From: CAZNUM01 sp046861615
GTDB lineage: Bacteria > Fidelibacterota > Marinisomatia > Marinisomatales > TCS55
Direction: 5' to 3'
Length of the DNA: 10,972 nt
Assembly (NCBI GenBank): GCA_046861615.1
Contig: JBHHUS010000051.1
Coordinates: forward strand, 1-10,972
Part shown: piece after piece, positions 1 through 6,971 of the stretch
Layout: the number at the start of each line of letters is the position of its first letter
Numbering within the stretch: position 1 is the stretch's first letter
Notes under the pieces: generated by a model
Database searches by the model: none
Seen by the model: the letters and a program-made list of their open reading frames with translations, nothing else
Told to the model about the DNA's origin: nothing
Program-made: the position numbers and the translations under genes

Positions 1-786
1 CTGGCGCTGATTGCCGATGCCGGCCATAATCTTAGTGATGTAATGAGTCTGTTGATTGCCTGGGGTGCAGCCCTGTTGGCGTCAAGGTATCCCACTAAAA
101 AGCGAACCTATGGCTTCCGCCGAGTCACTATTTTGGCTTCCCTGACCAGTGCCGTTTTATTACTGGTGGCCCTGGGGAGTATTGCCTGGGAAGCTTTTGG
201 CCGACTTTCTAATCCGCAGCCCGTGGAAGGATTGGTCATTATTACGGTTGCATCTATTGGGGTGGTGATCAATACTGCCACCGCGCTGCTGTTTGTTTCG
301 GGGCAGAAACATGATTTGAATATTAAGGGGGCTTATCTTCATATGGCCGCTGATGCAGGTGTTTCTCTGGGGGTTGTTTTAGCCGGTGTAGCAATTATGA
401 TGACCGGGTGGCTATGGTTAGATCCGGCTATCAGTCTAGCGATTGTGGTAGTAATTTTAGTAGGGACGTGGAATCTGCTACGGGATTCAATCAACCTTTC
501 GATTGATGCAATTCCGAAGGGAATTGATGTCCCGGGAATCGAAGATTATCTGACCGGGATAAAAAATGTAACCAAGATCCATGATTTACATATTTGGCCC
601 CTCAGCACCACCGAAACGGCCTTAACGGTTCACCTGGTTGCCAAGCAGGGTCCGATAACTAATAATTTTCTTAAGGAAGTGCAACAACATCTTCATGATA
701 ATTTTAGTATCGAACATGCTACAATACAGGTTGAGCAGGAAGATGCTGATAATTGCTGTCTATTAGATCGCCCTGAATGTATTTAA
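1..786 (+). CDS. CDF-family zinc/cation efflux transporter (CzcD/ZitB type), 5'-truncated by window edge
   Basis: This is an inner-membrane cation diffusion facilitator that exports Zn2+ or similar divalent metals in exchange for protons. The reading frame is open from base 1, so the in-frame ATG at 43 is internal and the true start lies upstream; 261 codons are visible. The text opens inside TM2 with ADAGHNLSD, giving an HxxxD metal site (window residues H9, D13). A second HxxxD (H114, D118, in HMAAD) lies in TM5. Paired HxxxD sites are typical of zinc-selecting CDFs. Four or more further hydrophobic helices follow, then the cytoplasmic metallochaperone-like domain with the family hallmark HDLHIW (about residues 194-199). 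The tail is Cys-containing (NCCLLDRPEC) and might add metal ligands; that is inference. A CDF is near certain, but the exact metal cannot be read from sequence. Confidence 0.93.
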   Translation: MALIADAGHNLSDVMSLLIAWGAALLASRYPTKKRTYGFRRVTILASLTSAVLLLVALGSIAWEAFGRLSNPQPVEGLVIITVASIGVVINTATALLFVSGQKHDLNIKGAYLHMAADAGVSLGVVLAGVAIMMTGWLWLDPAISLAIVVVILVGTWNLLRDSINLSIDAIPKGIDVPGIEDYLTGIKNVTKIHDLHIWPLSTTETALTVHLVAKQGPITNNFLKEVQQHLHDNFSIEHATIQVEQEDADNCCLLDRPECI

Positions 787-835
787 AGGGGCTAAGCAGG
801 TGCCGATCCTGGTCATTTTCCAACCCCTTTTATAT
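785..835 (+). terminator. Possible terminator after the CDF gene
   Basis: AAAGGGG at 785-791 can pair with CCCCTTT at 824-830, followed by a short T/A run (TTATATT). The 32-base loop contains a small nested CAGG/CCTG stem (797-800 with 808-811). The long loop and weak T tract make this only a candidate. It would separate the CDF gene from the exporter gene at 882. Confidence 0.35.
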
Positions 836-881
836 TCCTGATTCGCTGTAATTTCCGCTCTCGTTTTCTTTACACCCATTC

Positions 882-3170
882 ATGCGAAAATTAACCAAAC
901 AAATGGTGAACCGGGTTCTGGATCACCCGCGCCTGGTACTGGGAATTCTGGCCCTGATCACCGTTATTATGGGAGCCTTTGCCAGCCGGATCCAGTTTAA
1001 TTTTACGATTGAACAATTATTTTCCCACCATGATCCGCTGGTAGAACGCTTCCTGCGCTTCCGGGAAGAATTTTCCGGAATTGACAATGTGATTATGCTG
1101 ATTTACGACTGCGATGATCCTTTCAGCTATGAAAATCTGCAACTGAATCGCAAAATGGTTTCTGAACTGTCAGTGATTGAAGGAATCAGTTCAGTGAAAA
1201 GCCTCACTAATCTGGAATTGTTTACCGCCGGAGGGGATTATTTACTAAGACCAGTCTTTGGCGGGATTCCTCAATCCGAGGATTCCCTTGCCATGGCCAA
1301 ACAGCAGATTATGGGTTCATCGTTGGTACGAAATTACCTGATCTCCGATGACGGGCAAACGGCAGCAATCATTGTGGAAATCAATCGGAATAATAATTAC
1401 CACCAGGAACGGAAACGCATCTTAAAGGCGATCGATGAAAAACAAAAACTGGTTTCCTGGTCCTGGCATCAGGCGGGATTACCGGTGATTCGCACCCGTT
1501 ATGTTCAGTACATGGTTTCTGATAATGTCCGCTTTATCCTGCCCGTATTGGGAATCATTGTCCTGTTTCTGGTGTTGTTGTTCCGCTCCTGGGCAGGTGT
1601 CCTGCTGCCCATTATTACGGTAACTATGGCCGATATCTGGACCTTGGGATTCATGGCGGCGCTGGGAATAAAAATCAATATTGTCTCTTACCTGATTCCT
1701 ACGCTGTTATTCATTGTGGGGATTGGGGATTCGATTCATTTTCTGGTGAAATATTACGGCTCTTTTCAGCAGATTGGTCACCGCCGGAAAGCCTTGTTTC
1801 AATCGATAAAAAAGATTGGTACAGCGATTTTCCTCACCAGTTTGACCACGGCCGCCGGCTTCGGAGCCCTGGGTTCAGTTAATATTCAAATTGTCCAGGA
1901 ATTTGGCTGGGTTACTGCCACGGGGATCTTTTTTGCTTTCATTATTTCCGTCCTGTTCATTCCCACGATTCTGCTGGTATTGAAACCTACGCCACAACGC
2001 AAACTGGAGGCCTATTCCCGGGGTTTCAGAGTCAGGATTGTTCAAAAAATTATTCAATTGGTACGGGTCTACCCGAAGGGGATTATTATTACTGGTATCC
2101 TGATTACCATTATTAGTGTTGTGGGAGCCCTGCAAATGAATCCCCATTCCAAACTGTTAGAGGACTTGCGCCCCGGGGACAAACTGCTGGACGATATGAA
2201 GGTGGCGGAGGACCGGATGGGTGCTGTCTTACCAATTGAAATCATTGTTAATGTGGAGGGCAGCGATATTTACGCCGATATTCAGGACCCCCGGGTGTTG
2301 GAATTTGTCGATACTCTGGAAACCTACCTTCGCTCCATCCCGGAAATGGGAAAAACCGCTTCAGTTGTGGATTATTTAAAGGAGATTAATCAGGCTATGT
2401 ACGACGGGGATCAGGCTCATTACCGTTTGCCGGAAAAACGGGAGGTGATTGCCCAATACATGCTGTTGTACGAAGGTGAATTTGAGACCCTGATGAACGT
2501 GGATTACACTAAATTGCGGATTGCCGCCCAGATCAGGGATATTGATTCCCGTCGTAGTACGGAGATGGAGAATGAAATTTATGCTTTTATTGATCAGCAT
2601 GTACCACAGGAGTTAAAGGTAGAAGTAACCGGTACTGCTTTTCTGGCTTTACGTACCAATAATTACCTGGTTCGGAATTTATTCAACAGTTTTATTATCG
2701 CTTTTATAGTTATTACGGTGGTTATGATTCTGTTGTTTCGCTCAATTAAAATTGCCCTACTCTCAATACTCCCCAATGTTATTCCCATGGTGATCATGGC
2801 GGCAGTGGTGGGCTATTTCAAAATTCCCCTGCGAGCCCCTACGGCCATGACTTTTGCCATTGCCTTCGGAATTGCCGTGGATAATACACTGCATTATTTG
2901 ACCCGTTACCGAATGGAATTATCTGAGGTTAACCAGCATTACCGCCAGGCCAATGATGCCACGCTGTTGAGTACGGGTGTGGCGATCATGTCCACAACCG
3001 GGATTCTGGTGGCCGGGTATTTGGTCATGACTTTCTCGAAATTTGTGCCAACGGTTCAATTTGGTTTACTTTCGGCCATTACGATTCTTACTGCCCTGGT
3101 AGCCGATTTGATTTTCCTGCCGGCACTGCTGAGTCTGATACGGCCTAATATCAAATACCGGAAAGACTGA
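882..3170 (+). CDS. RND superfamily (MMPL/HAE3-type) membrane exporter
   Basis: A 762-residue inner-membrane protein built as two homologous halves, as in the MMPL/HAE3 branch of the RND superfamily. These proteins use the proton gradient to move lipids or other hydrophobic molecules. TM1 lies at about residues 15-35 and is followed by a large periplasmic loop. A cluster of helices follows, with GIGDSIHF (D283, H286) in the position of the conserved charged TM4 motif. The second half repeats this plan, with a second soluble loop (about 425-595) and a matching GIAVDNTLHY motif (D667, H671). The Asp/His residues are the likely proton-relay positions; this rests on family knowledge. The ATG at 882 has no recognisable Shine-Dalgarno, and the next ATG at 903 has none either, so the first is kept because it leaves a normal N-terminus before TM1. 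No periplasmic adaptor or outer-membrane channel gene is adjacent, which fits HAE3-type stand-alone exporters. The substrate is unknown. Confidence 0.88.
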   Translation: MRKLTKQMVNRVLDHPRLVLGILALITVIMGAFASRIQFNFTIEQLFSHHDPLVERFLRFREEFSGIDNVIMLIYDCDDPFSYENLQLNRKMVSELSVIEGISSVKSLTNLELFTAGGDYLLRPVFGGIPQSEDSLAMAKQQIMGSSLVRNYLISDDGQTAAIIVEINRNNNYHQERKRILKAIDEKQKLVSWSWHQAGLPVIRTRYVQYMVSDNVRFILPVLGIIVLFLVLLFRSWAGVLLPIITVTMADIWTLGFMAALGIKINIVSYLIPTLLFIVGIGDSIHFLVKYYGSFQQIGHRRKALFQSIKKIGTAIFLTSLTTAAGFGALGSVNIQIVQEFGWVTATGIFFAFIISVLFIPTILLVLKPTPQRKLEAYSRGFRVRIVQKIIQLVRVYPKGIIITGILITIISVVGALQMNPHSKLLEDLRPGDKLLDDMKVAEDRMGAVLPIEIIVNVEGSDIYADIQDPRVLEFVDTLETYLRSIPEMGKTASVVDYLKEINQAMYDGDQAHYRLPEKREVIAQYMLLYEGEFETLMNVDYTKLRIAAQIRDIDSRRSTEMENEIYAFIDQHVPQELKVEVTGTAFLALRTNNYLVRNLFNSFIIAFIVITVVMILLFRSIKIALLSILPNVIPMVIMAAVVGYFKIPLRAPTAMTFAIAFGIAVDNTLHYLTRYRMELSEVNQHYRQANDATLLSTGVAIMSTTGILVAGYLVMTFSKFVPTVQFGLLSAITILTALVADLIFLPALLSLIRPNIKYRKD

Positions 3171-3226
3171 CAACTTTTTTTGGAATCGGTTGTCCAAACG
3201 TTATCGTAATTTGGCACCTAAATGAT

Positions 3227-3232
3227 GAGGGG
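3227..3232 (+). promoter_or_regulatory. Shine-Dalgarno that decides the start of the M1 peptidase
   Basis: GAGGGG lies 7 bases upstream of the ATG at 3240, whereas the earlier in-frame ATG at 3222 overlaps this region and has no such site. Starting at 3240 also places a clean signal peptide at the N-terminus. Confidence 0.7.
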
Positions 3233-3239
3233 TAAAACC

Positions 3240-6179
3240 ATGTATAAAAAATTATTTGCTGTTCTTAGCCTGTTTTCATTCCTTTTTGCCGGACAGGATT
3301 ATTTTCAACAGTATGTCGCTTATGAGATCCGTGTTACCTTGAATGATTCGGCCCATACTTTATCCACTCAGGAAAAAATACTGTACGTCAACAATTCACC
3401 CGATACGCTGAATTTTATCTGGTTCCACCTCTGGCCCAACGCCTATAAAAACGATTCCACCGCTTTTGCCAAACAGAAAATACGTAACCGTTCTACCCGT
3501 TTTCACTACTCCAAAGCTAAGGATCGCGGCTACATTGACAGTCTTAATTTTTCAGTGAACGGTAAAACTGTAAATTGGGAATACCATCCTGAAAATATTG
3601 ACATCGCTAAAGTATTCCTGCCTGAATCCCTGGCCCCCGGGGATTCGATTACGATTGAAACGCCTTTTTTTGTGAAACTTCCAAAAGTGTTCTCCCGCCT
3701 GGGGCATACCGGGAAACACTACGAAATTACCCAATGGTATCCCAAGCCGGCAGTTTACGACCGGGATGGCTGGCATCCCATGCCCTATCTGGACCAGGGG
3801 GAATTCTACAGCGAATTCGGTCAGTTTGATGTTTATATCACACTCCCCAGGGATTATCGAATCATGGCCACCGGAGATCTGGTGGATGGCAACGCCGAAT
3901 ATGCCTGGCTGGACTCCCTGGTTCAGGCAGGGGATTCCCTCCATGCCTTACCTGAAAAGGAATTTAAAGCCAGGATCAAGGAACTCCGTAAGCAGGATAA
4001 AAAGAGTCGGAAAGGGAAAAAGAGGAAAAAGTCCGAATCGGAATTATCAGCACCACTGGTACTGAAAACCCTCCATTTCCATCAGGAAAATGTTCACGAT
4101 TTCGCCTGGTTTGCCGATCGGCGCTGGATTGTTAGAAAGGGGACTTTGTTTCTGGCGGATTCAACCCGAGAAATCACCTGCTGGAGTTTCTATTTACCTA
4201 AAAACGCCAAGCTCTGGGAAAATTCGATTGAATATATTCATGACGCTGGTTACTGGTACAGTCGCTTCTACGGGGACTATCCCTATAACCATATTACGGC
4301 TGTGGATGGTGATCTTTCAGCCGGTGGAGGAATGGAATATCCCAATATTACGGTCATTTCATCCGGCGGTTCAAAAGATCTGCTGGAAATGGTAATTATG
4401 CATGAAGTGGGTCATAACTGGTTCTATGGAATTCTAGGATCGAATGAACGGGATCATACCTGGATGGATGAAGGTCTGAATGAATATACCAATATTCGTT
4501 ACTGGGAGAAAAAATATGCTTCCCGGGATGGTCAATTTATCATCCAGGATTTTATCCAGAACAAACTGGGGATCGGAAAAACAGCTACTTTCGATTGGTT
4601 AATTTATATTCAGTATCTACCTTCCGCCCGCAGCCTTGATTCACAGCCTCTGAACCTGACAGCCAATGATTATGAAAGAATGAATTACGGCCAGCACTAC
4701 AGCAAGACGGCTGTTTTCAGCCGCTTTGTTCAGCATTACCTGGGGGATGAGAAATTAAATGAAATTATGCAAGACTATTACGAGACCTGGAAATTCAAAC
4801 ATCCCCAACCGGAGGATTTTCAGGCCAGCTTTAAAAAATACGTAGATGAAGATCTGAGCTGGTACCTTAATGATGTATTCAACAAAACTAATTATATTGA
4901 TTACGGGATTAAAACAAACGGCAACCAGTTCACCGTTACTAATTACGGTACCATGAATACACCGGTGGAGATTGCCTTTTATGATCGGCAGGATGCTGAA
5001 ATCGGACGCAGTTGGGTGAAGGGGTTCACCGGCTCTACGGATGTCAGTGGTCCTCAGGGGGTGGTAAAGGCGGTGATTGATCCCGATGGATTCATGCCCG
5101 ATGCCGACCGGACTAATCACACGACCAAGCGTAAAACAAACGTAAATTTTGTCTGGGATGAGCCGAATTACTTTGACCGGGATTTTAACCTTTTACCCTG
5201 GTTGTTTAGTTATAACGTTTATAACGGTTTTACTCCGGGATTAATGCTGTACTCCGGGTTTACGCCGGGCTTTTTTGGTAACGGTCTGAGTCTGAAACCC
5301 ATGTGGGATTTCAATAATAAACGCCTGGTGGGCAGTCTCCTGGTTCGTAAGGGGCTGGTGCCCAATGCATTGTTAAACAGTGGTATTGTCAGTTTTTCAG
5401 CCGGGGATTACAGTGGTCGTTCGGGGGCTGCGTTTGCATTTGAAGGCACTATTAAAAAACCGATTGTTTCCTATCCTCAAAATAGAATCGCTGCCCAGTT
5501 ACAGTACCACGATATTGATACTTCCGCTGTTGACCCGATGTTGTATGATGGGGGGCAGTTTACCGTTGGAAATTTATCTTTTAAACGGTTATGGTCTCCA
5601 AATCCGTTCTATCAATTCAATGCCTCCGGACAACTTCGGGGGAATACTAACTTCCTGAGGGCATCTTTCACGGCCACAGCCAACTATGAATATTCAAAAG
5701 CAGGGAAAATTGATTTTCGTCTCTGGACCGGTGCTTTTCTAAATGATCAGAAAGTTCCCCGCCAATACCGTACTTATTACAGCGGTGGAGTGGACCCGGA
5801 TTTTGAGAGTTATATTCTCGATCGTACCAGTGGTCAAAGTGCGGTGAATATTTATACTAATCAGTACATTCAGGATGGCCCCGGTCTCCGGGGAGTCGCC
5901 TTAGATAGCAGTGACACTCCATTAGCCACTTCCGGTTTTGCCTGGGGTGTGAATCTCACCCACAAAAGCGGTAAATTAACAGCGGTATTTCTGGATGCTG
6001 CCGGTGGCGATGGATTGAATGATACCTATGTGGACGCCGGATTACAAATCGGGGTTTTCATTATTCCGCTTTATCAAAGCTGGGAGCCAGAAAATAAATA
6101 TCCTGATAGTAAACAATGGATCCTGGATCGCTTACGGTTCCAACTGGATTTTTCTGATCTGATACGCATCGGCTTTTAA
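3240..6179 (+). CDS. Exported M1-family zinc metallopeptidase with C-terminal beta-rich region
   Basis: A 979-residue gluzincin of the aminopeptidase N (M1) family, predicted to trim peptides outside the cytoplasm. An N-terminal signal peptide (MYKKLFAVLSLFSFLFAG) is followed by the beta-sandwich N-domain. The catalytic domain carries the substrate-amine motif as GGGMEYP (362-368, a variant of GAMEN). The zinc site HEVGH is at 388-392, with the third ligand E411 exactly 18 residues after H392 (HEXXH-X18-E). Y487, in HYSKTA, is the likely transition-state Tyr. Between N-domain strands sits a basic insert (240-264, 15 of 25 residues Lys/Arg). After about residue 630 the protein no longer resembles a usual M1 C-terminal helical domain. 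It shows alternating aromatic/polar strands with Gly/Asn turns, two close FTPG repeats, and a final Phe, suggesting an outer-membrane beta-barrel or beta-rich anchor (inference). The M1 assignment is secure. The start at 3240 is preferred over 3222 because of its Shine-Dalgarno. Confidence 0.92.
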   Translation: MYKKLFAVLSLFSFLFAGQDYFQQYVAYEIRVTLNDSAHTLSTQEKILYVNNSPDTLNFIWFHLWPNAYKNDSTAFAKQKIRNRSTRFHYSKAKDRGYIDSLNFSVNGKTVNWEYHPENIDIAKVFLPESLAPGDSITIETPFFVKLPKVFSRLGHTGKHYEITQWYPKPAVYDRDGWHPMPYLDQGEFYSEFGQFDVYITLPRDYRIMATGDLVDGNAEYAWLDSLVQAGDSLHALPEKEFKARIKELRKQDKKSRKGKKRKKSESELSAPLVLKTLHFHQENVHDFAWFADRRWIVRKGTLFLADSTREITCWSFYLPKNAKLWENSIEYIHDAGYWYSRFYGDYPYNHITAVDGDLSAGGGMEYPNITVISSGGSKDLLEMVIMHEVGHNWFYGILGSNERDHTWMDEGLNEYTNIRYWEKKYASRDGQFIIQDFIQNKLGIGKTATFDWLIYIQYLPSARSLDSQPLNLTANDYERMNYGQHYSKTAVFSRFVQHYLGDEKLNEIMQDYYETWKFKHPQPEDFQASFKKYVDEDLSWYLNDVFNKTNYIDYGIKTNGNQFTVTNYGTMNTPVEIAFYDRQDAEIGRSWVKGFTGSTDVSGPQGVVKAVIDPDGFMPDADRTNHTTKRKTNVNFVWDEPNYFDRDFNLLPWLFSYNVYNGFTPGLMLYSGFTPGFFGNGLSLKPMWDFNNKRLVGSLLVRKGLVPNALLNSGIVSFSAGDYSGRSGAAFAFEGTIKKPIVSYPQNRIAAQLQYHDIDTSAVDPMLYDGGQFTVGNLSFKRLWSPNPFYQFNASGQLRGNTNFLRASFTATANYEYSKAGKIDFRLWTGAFLNDQKVPRQYRTYYSGGVDPDFESYILDRTSGQSAVNIYTNQYIQDGPGLRGVALDSSDTPLATSGFAWGVNLTHKSGKLTAVFLDAAGGDGLNDTYVDAGLQIGVFIIPLYQSWEPENKYPDSKQWILDRLRFQLDFSDLIRIGF

Positions 6180-6201
6180 TAATTTCCATTAAGGACTGGC
6201 T

Positions 6202-6260
6202 GGTAAAAGGGAATCTTTCCTTTCGTCGGGTAAGTTTGTAAATTCTCCCTAAGTTTTACC
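6202..6260 (+). repeat. Imperfect inverted repeat upstream of the 6296 gene
   Basis: GGTAAAA (6202-6208) pairs perfectly with TTTTACC (6254-6260). The next bases GGGA (6209-6212) pair with TCCC (6246-6249) across a 4-base bulge. It lies in the 116-base gap between the M1 gene and the small CDS and could form a leader-RNA hairpin or a binding site. No T tract follows, so it is not a standard terminator. A TAAGTTTG (6231-6238) inside the loop matches the Bacteroidetes -7 element TAnnTTTG, but no convincing upstream TTG box is present. Confidence 0.3.
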
Positions 6261-6280
6261 TAAAAATTTCAATATTTCCC

Positions 6281-6287
6281 GGAGGGG
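6281..6287 (+). promoter_or_regulatory. Strong Shine-Dalgarno for the 143-residue CDS
   Basis: GGAGGGG lies 8 bases before the ATG at 6296. It is the strongest ribosome-binding site in the window and supports both the reality and the start of this small gene. Confidence 0.75.
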
Positions 6288-6295
6288 CTCACAAT

Positions 6296-6727
6296 ATGTC
6301 CAAATGGAATAAAAGTGTATTTGTAGAGGATTTGCGTGCTAAATGCAACCGTGAAACTACAAAAATTGCAGAACGAATTATCGAATTTTCGGAACAACAT
6401 GCCGATGAGATTACCTGGGGTCGCGGACACGATCACGGCACCATGACTTTTCGTTGTGAATCCGATTTCGGGGTTCTGTCTCTGTTTCATCTAACATCGG
6501 AAGGACAATTGAATCTTCAGGTCAATTATTTACGCAGCAAGGAACTACCCAAACAAGTGATGCGCGATATGATTGTTAAACTGGAAGCTAACTTTCTCCG
6601 CGATTATGATGAGGTCAATTATTCGGTGGATTCCTACGTCCCGATTGAAGAACTCTTTCACACCTATTCCCAGGTGGAAAAATTTCTCAGTACTATGGAA
6701 GGGTGTGTTTATCGCTTAAAGCAATAA
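6296..6727 (+). CDS. Small soluble protein of unknown function (143 residues)
   Basis: I do not recognise a named family with certainty. The protein has no signal peptide and no membrane segment, so it is probably cytoplasmic. The N-terminal part (about 1-40) is predicted helical. It leads to a compact motif, ITWGRGHDHGTMTFR, then a beta-strand stretch, and an acidic helical C-terminus ending near GCVYRLKQ. The W-G-R/K-G-x-x-x-G-(S/T)-x pattern recalls a small alpha/beta domain (DUF5655/DUF4268-like) found alone or beside nucleases; this resemblance is from memory and tentative. The strong Shine-Dalgarno 8 bases upstream and the clear terminator 26 bases downstream of the stop show that it is a real gene, probably the last of its transcript or monocistronic. 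Neighbouring genes give no clue to its role. Confidence 0.8.
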   Translation: MSKWNKSVFVEDLRAKCNRETTKIAERIIEFSEQHADEITWGRGHDHGTMTFRCESDFGVLSLFHLTSEGQLNLQVNYLRSKELPKQVMRDMIVKLEANFLRDYDEVNYSVDSYVPIEELFHTYSQVEKFLSTMEGCVYRLKQ

Positions 6728-6747
6728 TTTCCGGTTAATAAATGATT

Positions 6748-6841
6748 TGTAGCCCTGCCGATGTTAATCCGCAGGGTTTTTTGTTGGCAGATTAAGCAAC
6801 TGATTATAAATAATTCTGAGGCCGGGAAGCCTCGGGCTACA
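6748..6841. repeat. Putative inverted pair of REP-like hairpins (REPIN-like)
   Basis: TGTAGCCC at 6748-6755 and its exact complement GGGCTACA at 6834-6841 bound a 94-base segment. Each end starts, reading inward, with GTAG followed by a hairpin. On the left, CCCTGC/GCAGGG doubles as the terminator. On the right, GAGGC (6818-6822) pairs with GCCTC (6829-6833). GTAG followed by a palindrome, in inverted pairs, is the known architecture of REP sequences mobilised by RAYT transposases. No target-site duplication is visible. An 8-bp inverted repeat at this spacing is expected by chance several times in 11 kb, so the call rests on the combined layout. Confidence 0.4.
6751..6782 (+). terminator. Rho-independent terminator after the 143-residue CDS
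   Basis: CCCTGC (6753-6758) pairs with GCAGGG (6771-6776) around a 12-base loop, and six Ts follow directly (6777-6782). A6751 and G6752 can pair with the first Ts and lengthen the stem. It lies 26 bases after the stop codon at 6727. This is the clearest terminator in the window. Confidence 0.85.
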
Positions 6842-6893
6842 TATAAATTAGGAACAAAAAATTATTACGAATGGAAGTTGAATTAACTGTTCA

Positions 6894-6909
6894 TGTTTAG
6901 CGCTAAACA
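6894..6909. promoter_or_regulatory. Perfect 16-bp palindrome, candidate operator
   Basis: TGTTTAGCGCTAAACA is its own reverse complement over all 16 bases, with a central CG. It lies 62 bases before the ATG at 6972 and just upstream of the candidate -35 box at 6923. Its form resembles LacI-type operators in general, but no regulator gene is in the window. Confidence 0.45.
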
Positions 6910-6922
6910 ATTGAATCCAATT

Positions 6923-6952
6923 TTGACCGGCCAACTTTTGTAAGTTTAAACT
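6923..6952 (+). promoter_or_regulatory. Candidate promoter for the membrane-protein gene at 6972
   Basis: TTGACC (6923-6928) and TAAACT (6947-6952) are separated by 18 bases and match the sigma-70 consensus at 5/6 and 4/6 positions. An overlapping TAAGTTTA (6941-6948) matches the Bacteroidetes -7 element TAnnTTTG at all but the last base. The preceding terminator means this gene needs its own promoter. Confidence 0.4.
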
Positions 6953-6971
6953 ATTCGCTGCGGGATTTCCG

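Noticed and set aside
43..786. CDF gene starting at the ATG at 43
   Set aside because: The frame is open to base 1 and encodes the conserved TM2 HxxxD motif before this ATG, so it is an internal Met of a gene truncated by the window edge.
787..881. Promoter for the exporter gene at 882
   Set aside because: No -35/-10 or TAnnTTTG pair good enough to report was found in this 95-base gap.
3179..3198. TTTGGA/TCCAAA hairpin after the exporter gene as a terminator
   Set aside because: The T tract comes before the stem rather than after it, and the stem is only six pairs.
3222..3239. M1 peptidase start at ATG 3222
   Set aside because: No Shine-Dalgarno precedes it, while GAGGGG fits the ATG at 3240; the extra six residues add nothing to the signal peptide.
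3552..3944. 130-codon minus-strand open frame inside the M1 gene
   Set aside because: It lies fully antisense to a secure M1 coding region and has no recognisable domain; it is a shadow frame.
4755..5120. 121-codon minus-strand open frame inside the M1 gene
   Set aside because: Antisense to the peptidase with no family-like sequence; treated as a shadow of the real gene.
6748..6841. MITE with TGTAGCCC terminal inverted repeats
   Set aside because: No target-site duplication flanks the element (GATT before, TATA after) and the repeats are only 8 bp; a REP-like pair explains the layout better.
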